Below, one piece after another: positions 11,287 through 20,876 of a stretch of 57,212 nucleotides of DNA. Below the pieces are notes generated by a model. It did no database searches. It had not been told where the DNA came from and saw only the letters and a program-made list of their open reading frames with translations. The stretch is taken from NCBI GenBank assembly GCA_001781095.1, contig MFKU01000016.1:1-57212 (forward strand), read 5' to 3'. Origin of the DNA: Candidatus Kaiserbacteria bacterium RIFCSPHIGHO2_01_FULL_53_31 (GTDB lineage Bacteria > Patescibacteriota > Minisyncoccia > Phycocordibacterales > Phycocordibacteraceae). How positions within the stretch are numbered: the stretch's first letter is position 1; each line of letters begins with the position of its first letter. A program made the translations under genes and the position numbers.

Positions 11287-12732
11287 CTATTTCCCCACCT
11301 CCTCAATAATCAACTCTTTCAGAATAGTAGGGTTACCTGATCCCTTGGTTGCCTTCATGCTTTTACCGATTAAATATTGTAGGGCGGCATCCTTCCCTCT
11401 ACGATATTCCGCAACCACCTTTGTCTCCTCATTGAGCACTTGCTTCACGACACTTCTTAACGCCTCGGCATCATGCACCTGGATGAGTCCGTGTTCTTTT
11501 GCAATCGACTCCGGGTCACCTCCTCTTTCGACGAGAACGGCGAGTGTGTCCTTCGCACCGCGCGAGGAGAGCGTGCCGAGAGCGACGAGACGAATCAGCT
11601 TAGCAAATGAATGAGGGTCGAGTGTCGAATATTCTTCCTTCCCGTTCTTAGCAAACAAGCCGGCGAGGTCAGAAACGATGTAGTTCACCGCGAGAGAAAT
11701 ATGCGCGGCATCACTGTCGAGCGCATCGATAACAGCATCAAAAAATTGACTGCGCTCGGGTGTCGCCACCACATATATGCTGTCACTTTCCTTGAGTCCA
11801 TACGTCTGCACATACCGTGTACGACGCTCCCACGGGAGCTCCGGCAATGATGCACGCAAATTTTCAATAGAGAAATCTGGGATCTCCGAGAGATAGAGCT
11901 TCGGGAGATCCGGCTCAGGGAAATAGCGATAATCGGCGCTGCCTTCTTTAAACCGTTGGTGAAAGGTCTCCTGCTTCGTCTCGTCCCAGCCGCGTGTCTC
12001 TTGCACCACTTCCCCATCCGATTCAAGAAGCTTCGTCTGACGGCCTATTTCAAACGCGATAGCACGCTCAACCGATCTGAATGAATTCAGATTCTTAATT
12101 TCCACTTTAGTCCCAAGTCCTGAGTTTATTTCGGATTTCGCGCTTCGTGCTTCGGATTTTGCGATGCTCACATTAGCTTCAATACGCATTTCCCCCTTCT
12201 CCAGATTCGCCTCACTGGCACCGAGAGTGCGGAGAAGGAGCTGCAATTCTCGCGCGAAACGCCCCGCCGTCTCGGCATTGTGAATAACAGGCTCGGTGAC
12301 GAGCTCCATGAGCGGAATGCCGGCGCGATTGAAATCGACGAGGCTCTTCCCATCGTGATGAATTGAGCGGGCAGTGTCTTCTTCAAGATGTACGCGCGTG
12401 ATCGCAACTCCGCCGAGTTCGCCACCCATGACGAGTGGGTGCTGGTACTGACTAATTTGGTACCCCTTCGGAATATCGGGATAAAAATAACTCTTGCGAT
12501 CGAATTCGCTAAAATCTGCTAATGTCTCCCCAACAGCGCTGCCGAGGCGCAGAACGTGTCGGATAGCTTCGTGATTAATGACCGGTAACGTGCCCGGGTG
12601 CGCCAAACAGATCGGGCACACATTCACGTTTGGTCGGGTTTCGTCCGGATCGTTTGTGCAGTCGCAGAACATCTTGGTTCGCGTCTTGAGCTCTGCATGA
12701 ACTTCAAGACCTATGGTCGGACGGTACGACAT
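11287..12732 (-). CDS. gatB: Aspartyl/glutamyl-tRNA amidotransferase subunit B
   Basis: 481 residues, full length. The N-terminal GatB signature (GLEVHAEL, TKMFC) and the tandem Cys pairs CDCT and CPIC for zinc, the YFYPDIPKGYQISQYQ segment, and a C-terminal YqeY-like helical domain are present. With GatA and GatC (not in this window) it converts misacylated Glu-tRNAGln or Asp-tRNAAsn to the amidated forms. It is third in the transcript after secA and obg, 16 nt after obg. Confidence 0.97.
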   Translation of the reverse strand: MSYRPTIGLEVHAELKTRTKMFCDCTNDPDETRPNVNVCPICLAHPGTLPVINHEAIRHVLRLGSAVGETLADFSEFDRKSYFYPDIPKGYQISQYQHPLVMGGELGGVAITRVHLEEDTARSIHHDGKSLVDFNRAGIPLMELVTEPVIHNAETAGRFARELQLLLRTLGASEANLEKGEMRIEANVSIAKSEARSAKSEINSGLGTKVEIKNLNSFRSVERAIAFEIGRQTKLLESDGEVVQETRGWDETKQETFHQRFKEGSADYRYFPEPDLPKLYLSEIPDFSIENLRASLPELPWERRTRYVQTYGLKESDSIYVVATPERSQFFDAVIDALDSDAAHISLAVNYIVSDLAGLFAKNGKEEYSTLDPHSFAKLIRLVALGTLSSRGAKDTLAVLVERGGDPESIAKEHGLIQVHDAEALRSVVKQVLNEETKVVAEYRRGKDAALQYLIGKSMKATKGSGNPTILKELIIEEVGK

Positions 12733-12748
12733 ACGTAATATGACTAGT

Positions 12749-13723
12749 CTAACCCTTTTTCAGCACGGTTGAAAGTTTATCTGAGAATCGTTTAAGAACA
12801 TCATCATCTTTTACCGAAACTGCCAGTACTTCCCTATCGGTTTCGCTCGCGAGTAGCTGCGCTTTTATTTGACATTCCTCAGCCGAGACAAGATCTGTTT
12901 TCGAGAGGACGACGATTTCGCGCTTCTTTTCGAGTCCATGCCCGAACGCATCGAGTTCTTTGCGCACTTCCCTATAGGCCGCGAGTGGGTCTTCTTGGGC
13001 TGCCGAGATAAGGTGGAGCAAAATTCCAGTGCGTTCGACATGTTTAAGAAATTTTATACCGAGCCCGCGCCCGAGAGAGGCACCCTCGATAAGACCAGGT
13101 ATGTCTGCAAGAATATGGCCATAAAAGTCTCCAAGAAACGGTTCGAGCGTCGTGAAAGGATACGCACCGATCTTCGATTTAGCTCGCGTAAGAGCGTTTA
13201 GAAGCGACGATTTCCCGGCGTTCGGCAGGCCGATGAGCCCAGCGTCCGCAATTATTTTCAGCGTTAGCTCAATATCGCCTCCCTTGCCCGGCTTGCCCTC
13301 TGTCCTCTCAAACGGATTTTGGTGTGTCGAACTCTTAAAACGAGCATTGCCCTTGCCGCCTGCACCGCCCTTAAAGAGGACCACCTTTTGCCCTTCGCGC
13401 GTGATTTCGTGTTCAGTCCCTGTCTCCGGAACGCGCACGAACGTGCCAACAGGCACGTTAAGAATGACCGGATCGCCATCGGCGCCGTGTTTGAGCTCGT
13501 TCTTGCCCGCCCCGCCGTCTTCCGCACGAAATTTCTTCTCATAGCGATAGTGTGCAAGAGCCGACAAGTCGCGCACGCCCACGAGGACGATATTTCCGCC
13601 TCGACCACCATCGCCGCCGGAAGGACCACCGCGCGCCGTCTCTTTCGTGCGGAGCCAACGCACGACGCCGTCGCCACCTTTGCCAGCAGATGCATGTATC
13701 GTCATCTCATCGACAAATGCCAT
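12749..13723 (-). CDS. obg: Obg-family GTPase
   Basis: 324 residues. The Gly-rich Obg fold occupies 1-158 (ASAGKGGDGVVRW, GGPSGGDGGRGG), the G domain follows with P-loop GLPNAGKS at 165-172, the TTLEP switch I and DIPGLIEGA switch II. It acts in late 50S ribosome assembly. The optional C-terminal OCT domain is absent. It starts 4 nt after the secA stop. Confidence 0.97.
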   Translation of the reverse strand: MAFVDEMTIHASAGKGGDGVVRWLRTKETARGGPSGGDGGRGGNIVLVGVRDLSALAHYRYEKKFRAEDGGAGKNELKHGADGDPVILNVPVGTFVRVPETGTEHEITREGQKVVLFKGGAGGKGNARFKSSTHQNPFERTEGKPGKGGDIELTLKIIADAGLIGLPNAGKSSLLNALTRAKSKIGAYPFTTLEPFLGDFYGHILADIPGLIEGASLGRGLGIKFLKHVERTGILLHLISAAQEDPLAAYREVRKELDAFGHGLEKKREIVVLSKTDLVSAEECQIKAQLLASETDREVLAVSVKDDDVLKRFSDKLSTVLKKG

Positions 13724-13727
13724 AGGA

Positions 13728-16244
13728 TTATGAACTTACGATTTCCCAGCCTTGTGTCAGAAATGCTTCGGCTTTTTTGAACTTGAGTGTCTGAGTCTCA
13801 TCGCCTTTCCTAATGATCACCATGTCGTTTCTGCCGGGAACTGATGCTCTGACCACAGGGGCTTGCGCGGCATCTTCTTCTTTTCCGGCAGCCACAAGCG
13901 CTGCGCGTGTTTTCTCCTCTTCTGCACGAATTCGCGCATCATCCGACGACACCAGACGCGGTATGACGTCATTCATCGTCGCTCTGATATTCGCCTCCAA
14001 CTGTCGGAAGCGTATAAGACCCTCGCGTCGGTACTCGATGAGCGGATCGCGCTGGCCATAGGCACGCAGTGATACCGAGCGGCGCAAATAGTCCATGGTT
14101 TCCAGATGTTCCAGCCAGAATGTGTCAATAACTTGCAGAAGAAGACGGCGCAGCCCTGGAATAAATGCCTCGCCGAGCTCGCTCTGCTTCGCCTCAAATG
14201 CTCCGTGCGCGGTCGAGGTGTTTTCAAGGAGATCTCGGACTATGCTTTCGACTTCAGCATCACTGCCTTCAAGTGCCGCACGTCGGCGCGCATAAATCGC
14301 GAGGCGCTGCGTATTCATGACATCATCGTAGGCAAGAATCTGCTTACGCGCGTCGAAGTTAAAACCCTCGATGCGTTTTTGCGCCGTTTCAAGCGACCGT
14401 GTAATCATCGAGCTCTCAATGGGTTCGTCTTCAGGAATACCGAAACGGCCCATAACCTTCTTCAACGTCTCCGAAGCGAACACGCGCATAAGTTTATCTT
14501 CAAGCGAGACATAAAAACGCGTCTCTCCGGGATCGCCCTGACGACCCGATCGCCCACGCAGCTGATTATCGATGCGGCGCGCGTCATGGCGCTCAGTGCC
14601 GATGACCATGAGCCCGCCTTTCCCGAGCACAGAAGCTCGTAGAGCTGCGTCGGCAAGCGCGCCGCCGAGCTTGATATCGACACCGCGACCGGCAAGATTG
14701 GTCGCGACCGTCACTTGCCCCTCCTTCCCCGCCTCTGCGATGATTTCGCCTTCTCGTTCATGATTCTTTGCATTCAACACTTCGTGTGGGACGCCCGCAT
14801 CCTGCAAATACGAGCTTACGATTTCGTTATCCTCGATAGAAACGGTACCGACAAGCACCGGCTGTCCCTTCTCGTGTCGCTCGGCAACGGCACGTGCCAC
14901 GGCATGGTATTTCCCTGCGGCTGTCTGAAATATCAGATCGTCATGATCCTTGCGCGCGACCGGCTTATTGGTCGGGACGACTATCACTTCTAGAGCGTAG
15001 ACGGTATAAAACTCCTCTTCAGAAGAGAACGCCGTGCCGGTCATGCCGGCGAGACGCTCGTACATGCGGAAGAGGTTCTGGAATGTTACGCTCGCGTAGG
15101 TGCGCGTCTCTTCTCTGACCGTCACGCCTTCTTTCGCTTCGATTGCCTGATGCAGACCTTCCGACCAGCGCCGACCCGGCTGCATTCTCCCCGTAAACTC
15201 ATCGACGATGACGATTTCACCGTCGCGTACCACATATTCTTTATCGACGTGGAAGAGTGCTTTTGCACGCACCGCTGTTTCAAGGTGGTGTGCATATTTC
15301 ACGCCCCCTTCGGTGTAAAGATTTTCAATACCAAGCGCCGTTTCCGCCTTGTGCATCCCTTCTTCGGTAATCTGGACTGCTTTCTGCTTCTCGTCGACCG
15401 TGTAATCTTCCCCTTCGTTCATCTGCTCTACAATGCCGGCGAAGCGCTCATACAACATCTGCGAATCGCCGGCAGGACCGGAGATGATAAGCGGCGTGCG
15501 CGCTTCATCGATCAAAATAGAGTCGACTTCATCGACAATGGTGTAGTAGAAACCGCGCTGCACGATCTGCGACGCATCATAGGCAGTGTTGTCGCGTAAA
15601 TAATCGAAACCGAGTTCGTTATTGGTCGCATAGGTAATGTCGGCGGCATACGCTTCCTTCTTATCAACCGGGCGCAGATAGTCGTAGAAAATTCTGAACG
15701 CCCCTTCGGCATCGCGTTCAGTATCTTCTTCATGTGCGACATGTGATGCATCATAACGATACGCGCCCGTCGAGGTCACGACACCGACCGTGAGACCAAG
15801 GAAACCATAGATCTGTCCCATCCAGGTACCGTCGCGGCGCGCGAGGTAATCATTCACCGTGACGATTTGCACGCCGCGGCCTGCGAGCGCATGGAAGGTT
15901 GCAGGAAGCGTGGCAACAAGCGTTTTACCCTCGCCCGTGCGCATCTCCGCAATCTTCCCTTCGGTAAGCGCGAGACCGCCCATAAGCTGCACATCGAAAT
16001 GGCATTGATGGAGCGTTCTGCGCGCAGCCTCGCGCACGAATGCAAACACCAGCGGGAGATCATCTTTTGCGGTGCCGGCTTCTCGCGCACGAGCGTGCAC
16101 GGTGGCAAAACGCGCGCGAATCTCCTCATCTGAAAGAGGTTGCAACTCCTCTGTTAAACGATTGGTAGCCGCTACGATAGGCGCCGCCTTTTTCAAGAAG
16201 GTCGCGGATTGATTCTTTGAAAAGAGATGAGGTAACCCGAACAT
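13728..16244 (-). CDS. secA: Preprotein translocase ATPase SecA
   Basis: 838 residues from ATG 16244. An in-frame ATG 16 codons upstream (16292) is rejected because it lies upstream of the promoter -10 at 16252-16257 and overlaps the terminator of the previous gene. Walker A RTGEGKT is at about 103-108, and the DEAD-type VDEVDSILIDEARTPL and helicase motif GRSGRQGDPGETRFY are present. The C-terminus (DMVIIRKGDETQTLKFKKAE) lacks the usual Cys-rich zinc tail that binds SecB. First gene of secA-obg-gatB. Confidence 0.96.
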   Translation of the reverse strand: MFGLPHLFSKNQSATFLKKAAPIVAATNRLTEELQPLSDEEIRARFATVHARAREAGTAKDDLPLVFAFVREAARRTLHQCHFDVQLMGGLALTEGKIAEMRTGEGKTLVATLPATFHALAGRGVQIVTVNDYLARRDGTWMGQIYGFLGLTVGVVTSTGAYRYDASHVAHEEDTERDAEGAFRIFYDYLRPVDKKEAYAADITYATNNELGFDYLRDNTAYDASQIVQRGFYYTIVDEVDSILIDEARTPLIISGPAGDSQMLYERFAGIVEQMNEGEDYTVDEKQKAVQITEEGMHKAETALGIENLYTEGGVKYAHHLETAVRAKALFHVDKEYVVRDGEIVIVDEFTGRMQPGRRWSEGLHQAIEAKEGVTVREETRTYASVTFQNLFRMYERLAGMTGTAFSSEEEFYTVYALEVIVVPTNKPVARKDHDDLIFQTAAGKYHAVARAVAERHEKGQPVLVGTVSIEDNEIVSSYLQDAGVPHEVLNAKNHEREGEIIAEAGKEGQVTVATNLAGRGVDIKLGGALADAALRASVLGKGGLMVIGTERHDARRIDNQLRGRSGRQGDPGETRFYVSLEDKLMRVFASETLKKVMGRFGIPEDEPIESSMITRSLETAQKRIEGFNFDARKQILAYDDVMNTQRLAIYARRRAALEGSDAEVESIVRDLLENTSTAHGAFEAKQSELGEAFIPGLRRLLLQVIDTFWLEHLETMDYLRRSVSLRAYGQRDPLIEYRREGLIRFRQLEANIRATMNDVIPRLVSSDDARIRAEEEKTRAALVAAGKEEDAAQAPVVRASVPGRNDMVIIRKGDETQTLKFKKAEAFLTQGWEIVSS

Positions 16245-16251
16245 TCCACGC

Positions 16252-16280
16252 ACTATACCATTCGGGCAGAAAACGGCCAA
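16252..16280 (-). promoter_or_regulatory. secA promoter, leaderless
   Basis: -35 TTGGCC at 16280-16275, 17-nt spacer ending in TGG, then -10 TATAGT at 16257-16252 (extended -10, TGnTATAGT). Seven nt separate it from ATG 16244, so transcription should begin at or next to the A of the ATG. Confidence 0.75.
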
Positions 16281-16284
16281 AAAC

Positions 16285-16314
16285 AAAAACATCCGCCAGG
16301 TGGCGGATGTTTTT
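16285..16314 (-). terminator. Intrinsic terminator of the small basic gene
   Basis: GC-rich stem CATCCGCC/GGCGGATG with a tight loop, A-run on one side and T-run on the other (TTTTTGTTTT on the minus strand). It follows the 30-residue gene and insulates secA; symmetric enough to act in both directions. Confidence 0.85.
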
Positions 16315-16327
16315 GCTAGTTTTAGAA

Positions 16328-16420
16328 CTAACGGCGCTTCTTGCCAGCCTTGCGCTTCGTTGCCTTGCGCTTGGTAGCCTTCTTCGCAGTCTTCTTCGCG
16401 GCCTTACGCTTTTTTGCCAT
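16328..16420 (-). CDS. 30-residue Lys/Arg-rich protein
   Basis: Starts MAKKRKAAKKTAKK and ends KRKAGKKRR; only Met, Ala, Lys, Arg, Thr and Gly occur, with (K/A)-(K/R)-K/T repeats like histone-H1 C-terminal tails. No hydrophobic core, so it should be disordered and bind nucleic acid. Single gene with its own terminator, between murB and secA. A longer in-frame reading upstream exists but crosses AT-rich spacer and the murB end, so I choose ATG 16420. Inferred role: nucleoid or RNA binding. Confidence 0.75.
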   Translation of the reverse strand: MAKKRKAAKKTAKKATKRKATKRKAGKKRR

Positions 16421-16550
16421 GGTATTTTTGCGAATTAGAAATGATGGTTGATATGTCGACCTGACTGGAGTAATTATCGCGCGTAAAAAACTTTTTGCGC
16501 GGCGAAAAAATATAATGTGTGGATAACTTTTTTTAATTTCATTTGTGATT

Positions 16551-17618
16551 TTATTTTTCTTTCTCAACAGCACCAACGTATTCAACTTCTCGCTCAAGAT
16601 GGATGGAAAAAATCTGCTCGACGGCAGTTTGCATATCATGCGCAAGGTCCGCAACTTCGCGCGCGCGCGCACCGCCCACATTAATAAGTGACAACTGATG
16701 CTTTGGCGAGACACCGACGCCACCACGCACATATCCCTTTGAATACTCGGTAAACTCGAGCAGGAAGCCGGCAGCTACTTTATAGCTGCCATCGCTCTGC
16801 TCCCAGGCCCAAGGACGTAGACGGCTCTCGAGCTCTGGATTCAATGCTCGTGCTCTTCTTTCAAGCTCTTTATACTCAGCCACCCCAAGATAGAGCGTAC
16901 TAAAGAATGAACCGGCACTTTTAAAAGCACCCTGCGAGACGCCTTTCTGTTCTCGAATAGTGAGAATGCTCTCACGCACAGAAGCGAGGCTCGGCTCATC
17001 CTGCGTCACGAACGCAAAGCGGTGATCCGTGTAATTCACCTGCGGTTTACCATGAGGGACGAGTGTAAAACTTGCATTGAATATAATGTACCTGCCGGGG
17101 TTTTTGTTAAAAATGCTTCCGTGATACGAGAACATGCACTCTTCCTTCGTGAACGCGCGGACTCCCTGCGTCAGGTTTTGTGTATCGAGAACAAGAGCAT
17201 TCGCGAACGTGTCCGATACTTGAGCCCCATAGCATCCAATATTTTCGACGATGGCACCTCCGACCGTTCCAGGCACGCCGGACATACATTCGAGACCGGC
17301 GAGGTCTTTCTCCACGGTCTCACGTGCGAGTTCATCCCAGATCACTCCCGCTCCGGCAGTGACGAGTACTCGTTCTTCGTCATTCGTATATTCGCGATCG
17401 AAACTCTCGATCTGCACGACGAGTCCTGCAAATCCTTCATCAGCCACTAAAATATTCGATCCGCCACCGAGAACAAAAAATGGAATACCTTTGCTCGCCG
17501 CGAACTGCAGAGCTTCTTCAACGTCAGCCACGTTCTTCGCGCGCATAAAGTAGCGCGCACTGCCGCCGATATTGAATGTCGTGAGGGGTGCAAGAGGAAC
17601 GTTCTCCTGTATCGTCAT
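16551..17618 (-). CDS. murB: UDP-N-acetylenolpyruvoylglucosamine reductase
   Basis: 355 residues. FAD-binding GGGSNILVAD at 51-60, GVPGTVGGAIVENIGCYG at 114-131 and the catalytic Ser237 in SAGSFF are clear. It reduces UDP-GlcNAc-enolpyruvate to UDP-MurNAc for peptidoglycan. It is the last gene of a glycan operon; its start overlaps the upstream ligase-like gene by 4 nt, so it is likely coupled to surface-glycan expression. Confidence 0.97.
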   Translation of the reverse strand: MTIQENVPLAPLTTFNIGGSARYFMRAKNVADVEEALQFAASKGIPFFVLGGGSNILVADEGFAGLVVQIESFDREYTNDEERVLVTAGAGVIWDELARETVEKDLAGLECMSGVPGTVGGAIVENIGCYGAQVSDTFANALVLDTQNLTQGVRAFTKEECMFSYHGSIFNKNPGRYIIFNASFTLVPHGKPQVNYTDHRFAFVTQDEPSLASVRESILTIREQKGVSQGAFKSAGSFFSTLYLGVAEYKELERRARALNPELESRLRPWAWEQSDGSYKVAAGFLLEFTEYSKGYVRGGVGVSPKHQLSLINVGGARAREVADLAHDMQTAVEQIFSIHLEREVEYVGAVEKEK

Positions 17619-19789
17619 TGCACGGTCGTCTTCCCTTGTATCTGTTGAATCGCTGCAGCGCCGGAAGAAGCTGCCTCCGGATACAGTGCGACGGCCTTCT
17701 TAATGGTCGCAATAGCGTTTTGCTTATCTCCAGCCGCATAATACGCTGCTGCAAGTGAGAACCACGTTTGAGCGCCTACGCCGGAAGCACTCGCGCGAAC
17801 TTTCCACAGGCGTATGAGAGACGGCCAGTCCTTCGTTCGATAGTACGCGACCGCGAGAACATCGCTGTCGATAGTCGTCGTGCCATATGCGCGCTTCAAG
17901 ATGTCGTTTGCTGCAGGAACATCGCCCGCAGCGATATTCCCAGCGGCGGCGTACACGGCAAGACGAGGAAACTGGGGTCCAAGTGCATATGCCTTACTGA
18001 AGGCGGCCTGCGCTCCCTTCGCGTTGCCCACATCCCACTCGGTCGCGCCAATTTCAATCCAAATATCCTCTTTGTTTGGCGAGAGCAGTGACGCGGCTTT
18101 AATCTCGTCGAGCGCGTTTTGAAAATCTCCTCCCGCGCGATATGCATAGGCGAGCTGCAACCGTTCGCGTGCGTCATCAGGGTATGCGGCAACCTGTTTT
18201 TGCATTTCAGAGACGGCGAGGGAAACTGCTTGCTGCTTCTCTGTCGTCGGCACCGACGGATTTTGTGCCACTATAGAGGCGAAAGCGACGAGCTGCTCGC
18301 GGATCTCCTGTGTCGCAAAAGCCGGATGAGTGAGAAGATCAGCAAACATCGAAATATTCTGCGCTGGACCTTCTGCTGCGGGCGTCATCGCGACAATTAG
18401 TTGTGTCGCCGCCTTCATTCCAGGAATATTTACCGACCAGATAAGTGCAATGAGAACGACCGCGGCGACAGGGAGCGCGTACGTCGCGCCTTCCTCGGAA
18501 GTCAATTCCCTCTGATTATCGAGCACTGTGCGCCTCGCAACCTGCGAGTCTATAAGTGCGAGTATCGCGAAGAAATAGATGTAGGAGTACAGATTGTCGA
18601 AGACAAAGATGTTATGAAATGCGTATCCGGCAAGCGCAGCGGTAAGCGCAATGCGTTCGGGCCGCGAGAGTTCCGAGTTTCGCCACAGAAGGACGATAGC
18701 GGAACCGAAAAGTGACAGGTACAGCACAAACGCCGGCACTCCTCCTGCCGTAAGCCAATCAATGAAGGCGTCGTGCGCGCGGTCAAACCATGATTCTTGT
18801 CCGTAGAGCGACGGCTGGTAGTGCTTGTTAAAAATGTAGTTGAAACCTTCCTGACCCCAGCCGGTAAGAGGGCGCTCGCCAACTCCGCGAAGAGCCATGC
18901 CCCAAATCGTAAAGCGCGTCTGTCCATCGGAGAGCGAAATGGAGGCGATGCGCTGAAGCGTGTGATTCTCTTGGACGAATGCAGAGTTGCGCGCCGCATA
19001 AAAGACACCTGCAACAAGCAATAACAACACAAGCATCCCACCCGCAAACCGGCGAGCGCGCTTCCCCGCAGTGAAGGCAGTTAGAAGCGCCCCGAGGAAT
19101 AGCGCGCCGACAAGCCCCAAGACAGTGCCGCGCGTCTCGGTAAAAAAAATGAGCACCGCTTCAAGCACGGCGAGCGCGATGAGCGACCATTTCAGCCATA
19201 GCTGCTGTTCGGTAAGCGCGAGCCACAGCGCAATAAATACATTGAAGAGGAAATATATCGCGAGATATGCAGAGTTACCAAACGACGCGTCAATACGCGT
19301 TGAACCCTGGTGAATGGCCAGCGTTCCACTGAGCTGCAATAGCGCGTAGGCGGAAACAACGACAGAAACGGTAAGCGACATGAGGAACCAGGCGCGCCAC
19401 TTCTTCTCGACGCGCAGAACGGCGCTCGCGGCGAAAAAGAACCCGAGGAGATGCGCAAGAAGCACCCATCCTTCCATGCGCTCAAAATTGCTCCAGAACG
19501 CCTTCATCACATTGTTTGCGAAGATGTCCGCAATAAACATCCAAACCACGAAAGCGACGAATGCGATGCCTATCCACGAGAAACGCGGACGGTATTCTTT
19601 ATCAAGTAACGCAAGAACCGCCCACGCAACGACGGCCACTTCAGTAAGAATGCGGAAGAAAAATGCCTTGCCCGTAATGAATGGGAAAAAGTAAGGATCG
19701 GCGACGATCAAGGGCGCAAGTGGGATGAGAAAGAATGCTCCAAGCGCCGTCCACCGCGCAATCTGCTTCGCTACTCCGTCGCTTCGCAT
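17615..19789 (-). CDS. O-antigen ligase-like membrane protein with TPR tail
   Basis: 724 residues. The first about 470 are hydrophobic with roughly 10-12 membrane segments and hold the Wzy_C/O-antigen-ligase region (ETRGTVLGLVGALF, GWGQEGFNYIF, FDRAHDAFIDWLTAGG, where the His is the conserved loop residue). Residues from about 540 to the end are tetratricopeptide-like helices (LAYAYRAGGDFQNALDEI, AYALGPQFPRLAVYAA). Such proteins transfer lipid-linked glycans to another acceptor, here perhaps a protein or wall glycan, since no lipid A genes are seen. Confidence 0.85.
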   Translation of the reverse strand: MRSDGVAKQIARWTALGAFFLIPLAPLIVADPYFFPFITGKAFFFRILTEVAVVAWAVLALLDKEYRPRFSWIGIAFVAFVVWMFIADIFANNVMKAFWSNFERMEGWVLLAHLLGFFFAASAVLRVEKKWRAWFLMSLTVSVVVSAYALLQLSGTLAIHQGSTRIDASFGNSAYLAIYFLFNVFIALWLALTEQQLWLKWSLIALAVLEAVLIFFTETRGTVLGLVGALFLGALLTAFTAGKRARRFAGGMLVLLLLVAGVFYAARNSAFVQENHTLQRIASISLSDGQTRFTIWGMALRGVGERPLTGWGQEGFNYIFNKHYQPSLYGQESWFDRAHDAFIDWLTAGGVPAFVLYLSLFGSAIVLLWRNSELSRPERIALTAALAGYAFHNIFVFDNLYSYIYFFAILALIDSQVARRTVLDNQRELTSEEGATYALPVAAVVLIALIWSVNIPGMKAATQLIVAMTPAAEGPAQNISMFADLLTHPAFATQEIREQLVAFASIVAQNPSVPTTEKQQAVSLAVSEMQKQVAAYPDDARERLQLAYAYRAGGDFQNALDEIKAASLLSPNKEDIWIEIGATEWDVGNAKGAQAAFSKAYALGPQFPRLAVYAAAGNIAAGDVPAANDILKRAYGTTTIDSDVLAVAYYRTKDWPSLIRLWKVRASASGVGAQTWFSLAAAYYAAGDKQNAIATIKKAVALYPEAASSGAAAIQQIQGKTTVQ

Positions 19790-19805
19790 GATGGGGACTA
19801 CTATA

Positions 19806-20873
19806 TCACACTTGCTCCAGACCTTTTCGGTGAGCGCTAGCGCAAAGATCGTTCATGATCGCATCAATATCGTACGTAAGCGCCCACTCGGGATAATGCG
19901 ATTTAAATTTGGAAAGGTCGGAAATATACCAGATATGATCGCCCATTCGTGGTTCGTCCTTGTACGTCACTGCCGCTTTCTTCCCCAGCAATTTCTCGGA
20001 TACACCAATAGCTTCGAGCATCGAGATGTTGCTCTCCCTTCCACCGCCGGCGTTATATACCTCTCCCGGTCGAGGTTGTTGATGAAAGTGCCAGAACATG
20101 TTGACCAGATCGTGCGCGTGGATGTTATCACGCACCTGCTTGCCTTTGTAACCGAAAATCGTATAGGGCGTACCCGTCGCAACGCACTTTACCAAATAGG
20201 CGAGGAAGCCGTGCAGCTGTGCCCCCGAGTGGTTGGGCCCCGTGAGGCATCCACCACGAAACACTCCTGTATTCATCGCGAAATATTTGCCGTACTCCTG
20301 CACCAGCACGTCAGCCGCGACCTTAGATGCCCCAAAAATGCTATGGAGCGTCTGGTCGATGGACATAGATTCATTAATTCCTTGCGAAAAAACGTGGTTG
20401 TCTGCAATCTCAAAACGCGTTTCTTTCTCAACGAGCGGCAGATAATTCGGCCGGTCTCCGTATACTTTGTTGGTTGACGTAAATATAAATGTTGCTCGTG
20501 GAGCATACTGCCGCACGCTCTCAAGCATGACGAGCGTGCCTCCTGCATTGACTGAAAAATCAGTGTACGGTTCTCTTGCCGCCCAGTCGTGCGAGGGTTG
20601 CGCGGCGGTATGGATGACAATCTCGGGCCGGTATTTTTTTACAATCTTCTCGACCGCAGAGCGGTCCTGAATGTCCGCGTCGTAGTGTGTATATCGTTCC
20701 CCCAGCTCTTTTTTGAGCTGCTCGCAATTCCAGCTTGTGCTCGCCTCAGCACCAAAGAAATACTTCCTCATATCGTTATCGATGCCGACAATGTAGAAAC
20801 CTTTTGCGGCAAAAAAACGCGTCGCCTCAGAACCAATGAGCCCCGCCGAACCAGTAATGAGCGCTGTCTTCAT
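19806..20873 (-). CDS. NAD-dependent sugar epimerase, CDP-paratose/tyvelose 2-epimerase-like
   Basis: 355 residues, extended short-chain dehydrogenase fold. NAD-binding GSAGLIGS at 8-15 and [13 protein letters not shown], a segment typical of the CDP-tyvelose epimerase (RfbE) group. The expected catalytic YxxxK reads SIFGASK, with Phe in place of Tyr, so the standard acid/base mechanism may be altered. It sits in the glycan operon, 3 nt after the GT2 gene and 16 nt before the ligase-like gene. Substrate is inferred only. Confidence 0.85.
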   Translation of the reverse strand: MKTALITGSAGLIGSEATRFFAAKGFYIVGIDNDMRKYFFGAEASTSWNCEQLKKELGERYTHYDADIQDRSAVEKIVKKYRPEIVIHTAAQPSHDWAAREPYTDFSVNAGGTLVMLESVRQYAPRATFIFTSTNKVYGDRPNYLPLVEKETRFEIADNHVFSQGINESMSIDQTLHSIFGASKVAADVLVQEYGKYFAMNTGVFRGGCLTGPNHSGAQLHGFLAYLVKCVATGTPYTIFGYKGKQVRDNIHAHDLVNMFWHFHQQPRPGEVYNAGGGRESNISMLEAIGVSEKLLGKKAAVTYKDEPRMGDHIWYISDLSKFKSHYPEWALTYDIDAIMNDLCASAHRKGLEQV

Positions 20874-20876
20874 ACT

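Noticed and set aside
16245-16292. N-terminal extension of SecA to ATG 16292
   Set aside because: It includes the promoter -10 and part of the upstream terminator, and SecA proteins normally start close to the MFGLPHLF-like position.
16421-16732. Longer version of the Lys-rich protein starting at 16732
   Set aside because: The extension runs through AT-rich spacer and the end of murB in another frame; only the last 30 codons look like protein.
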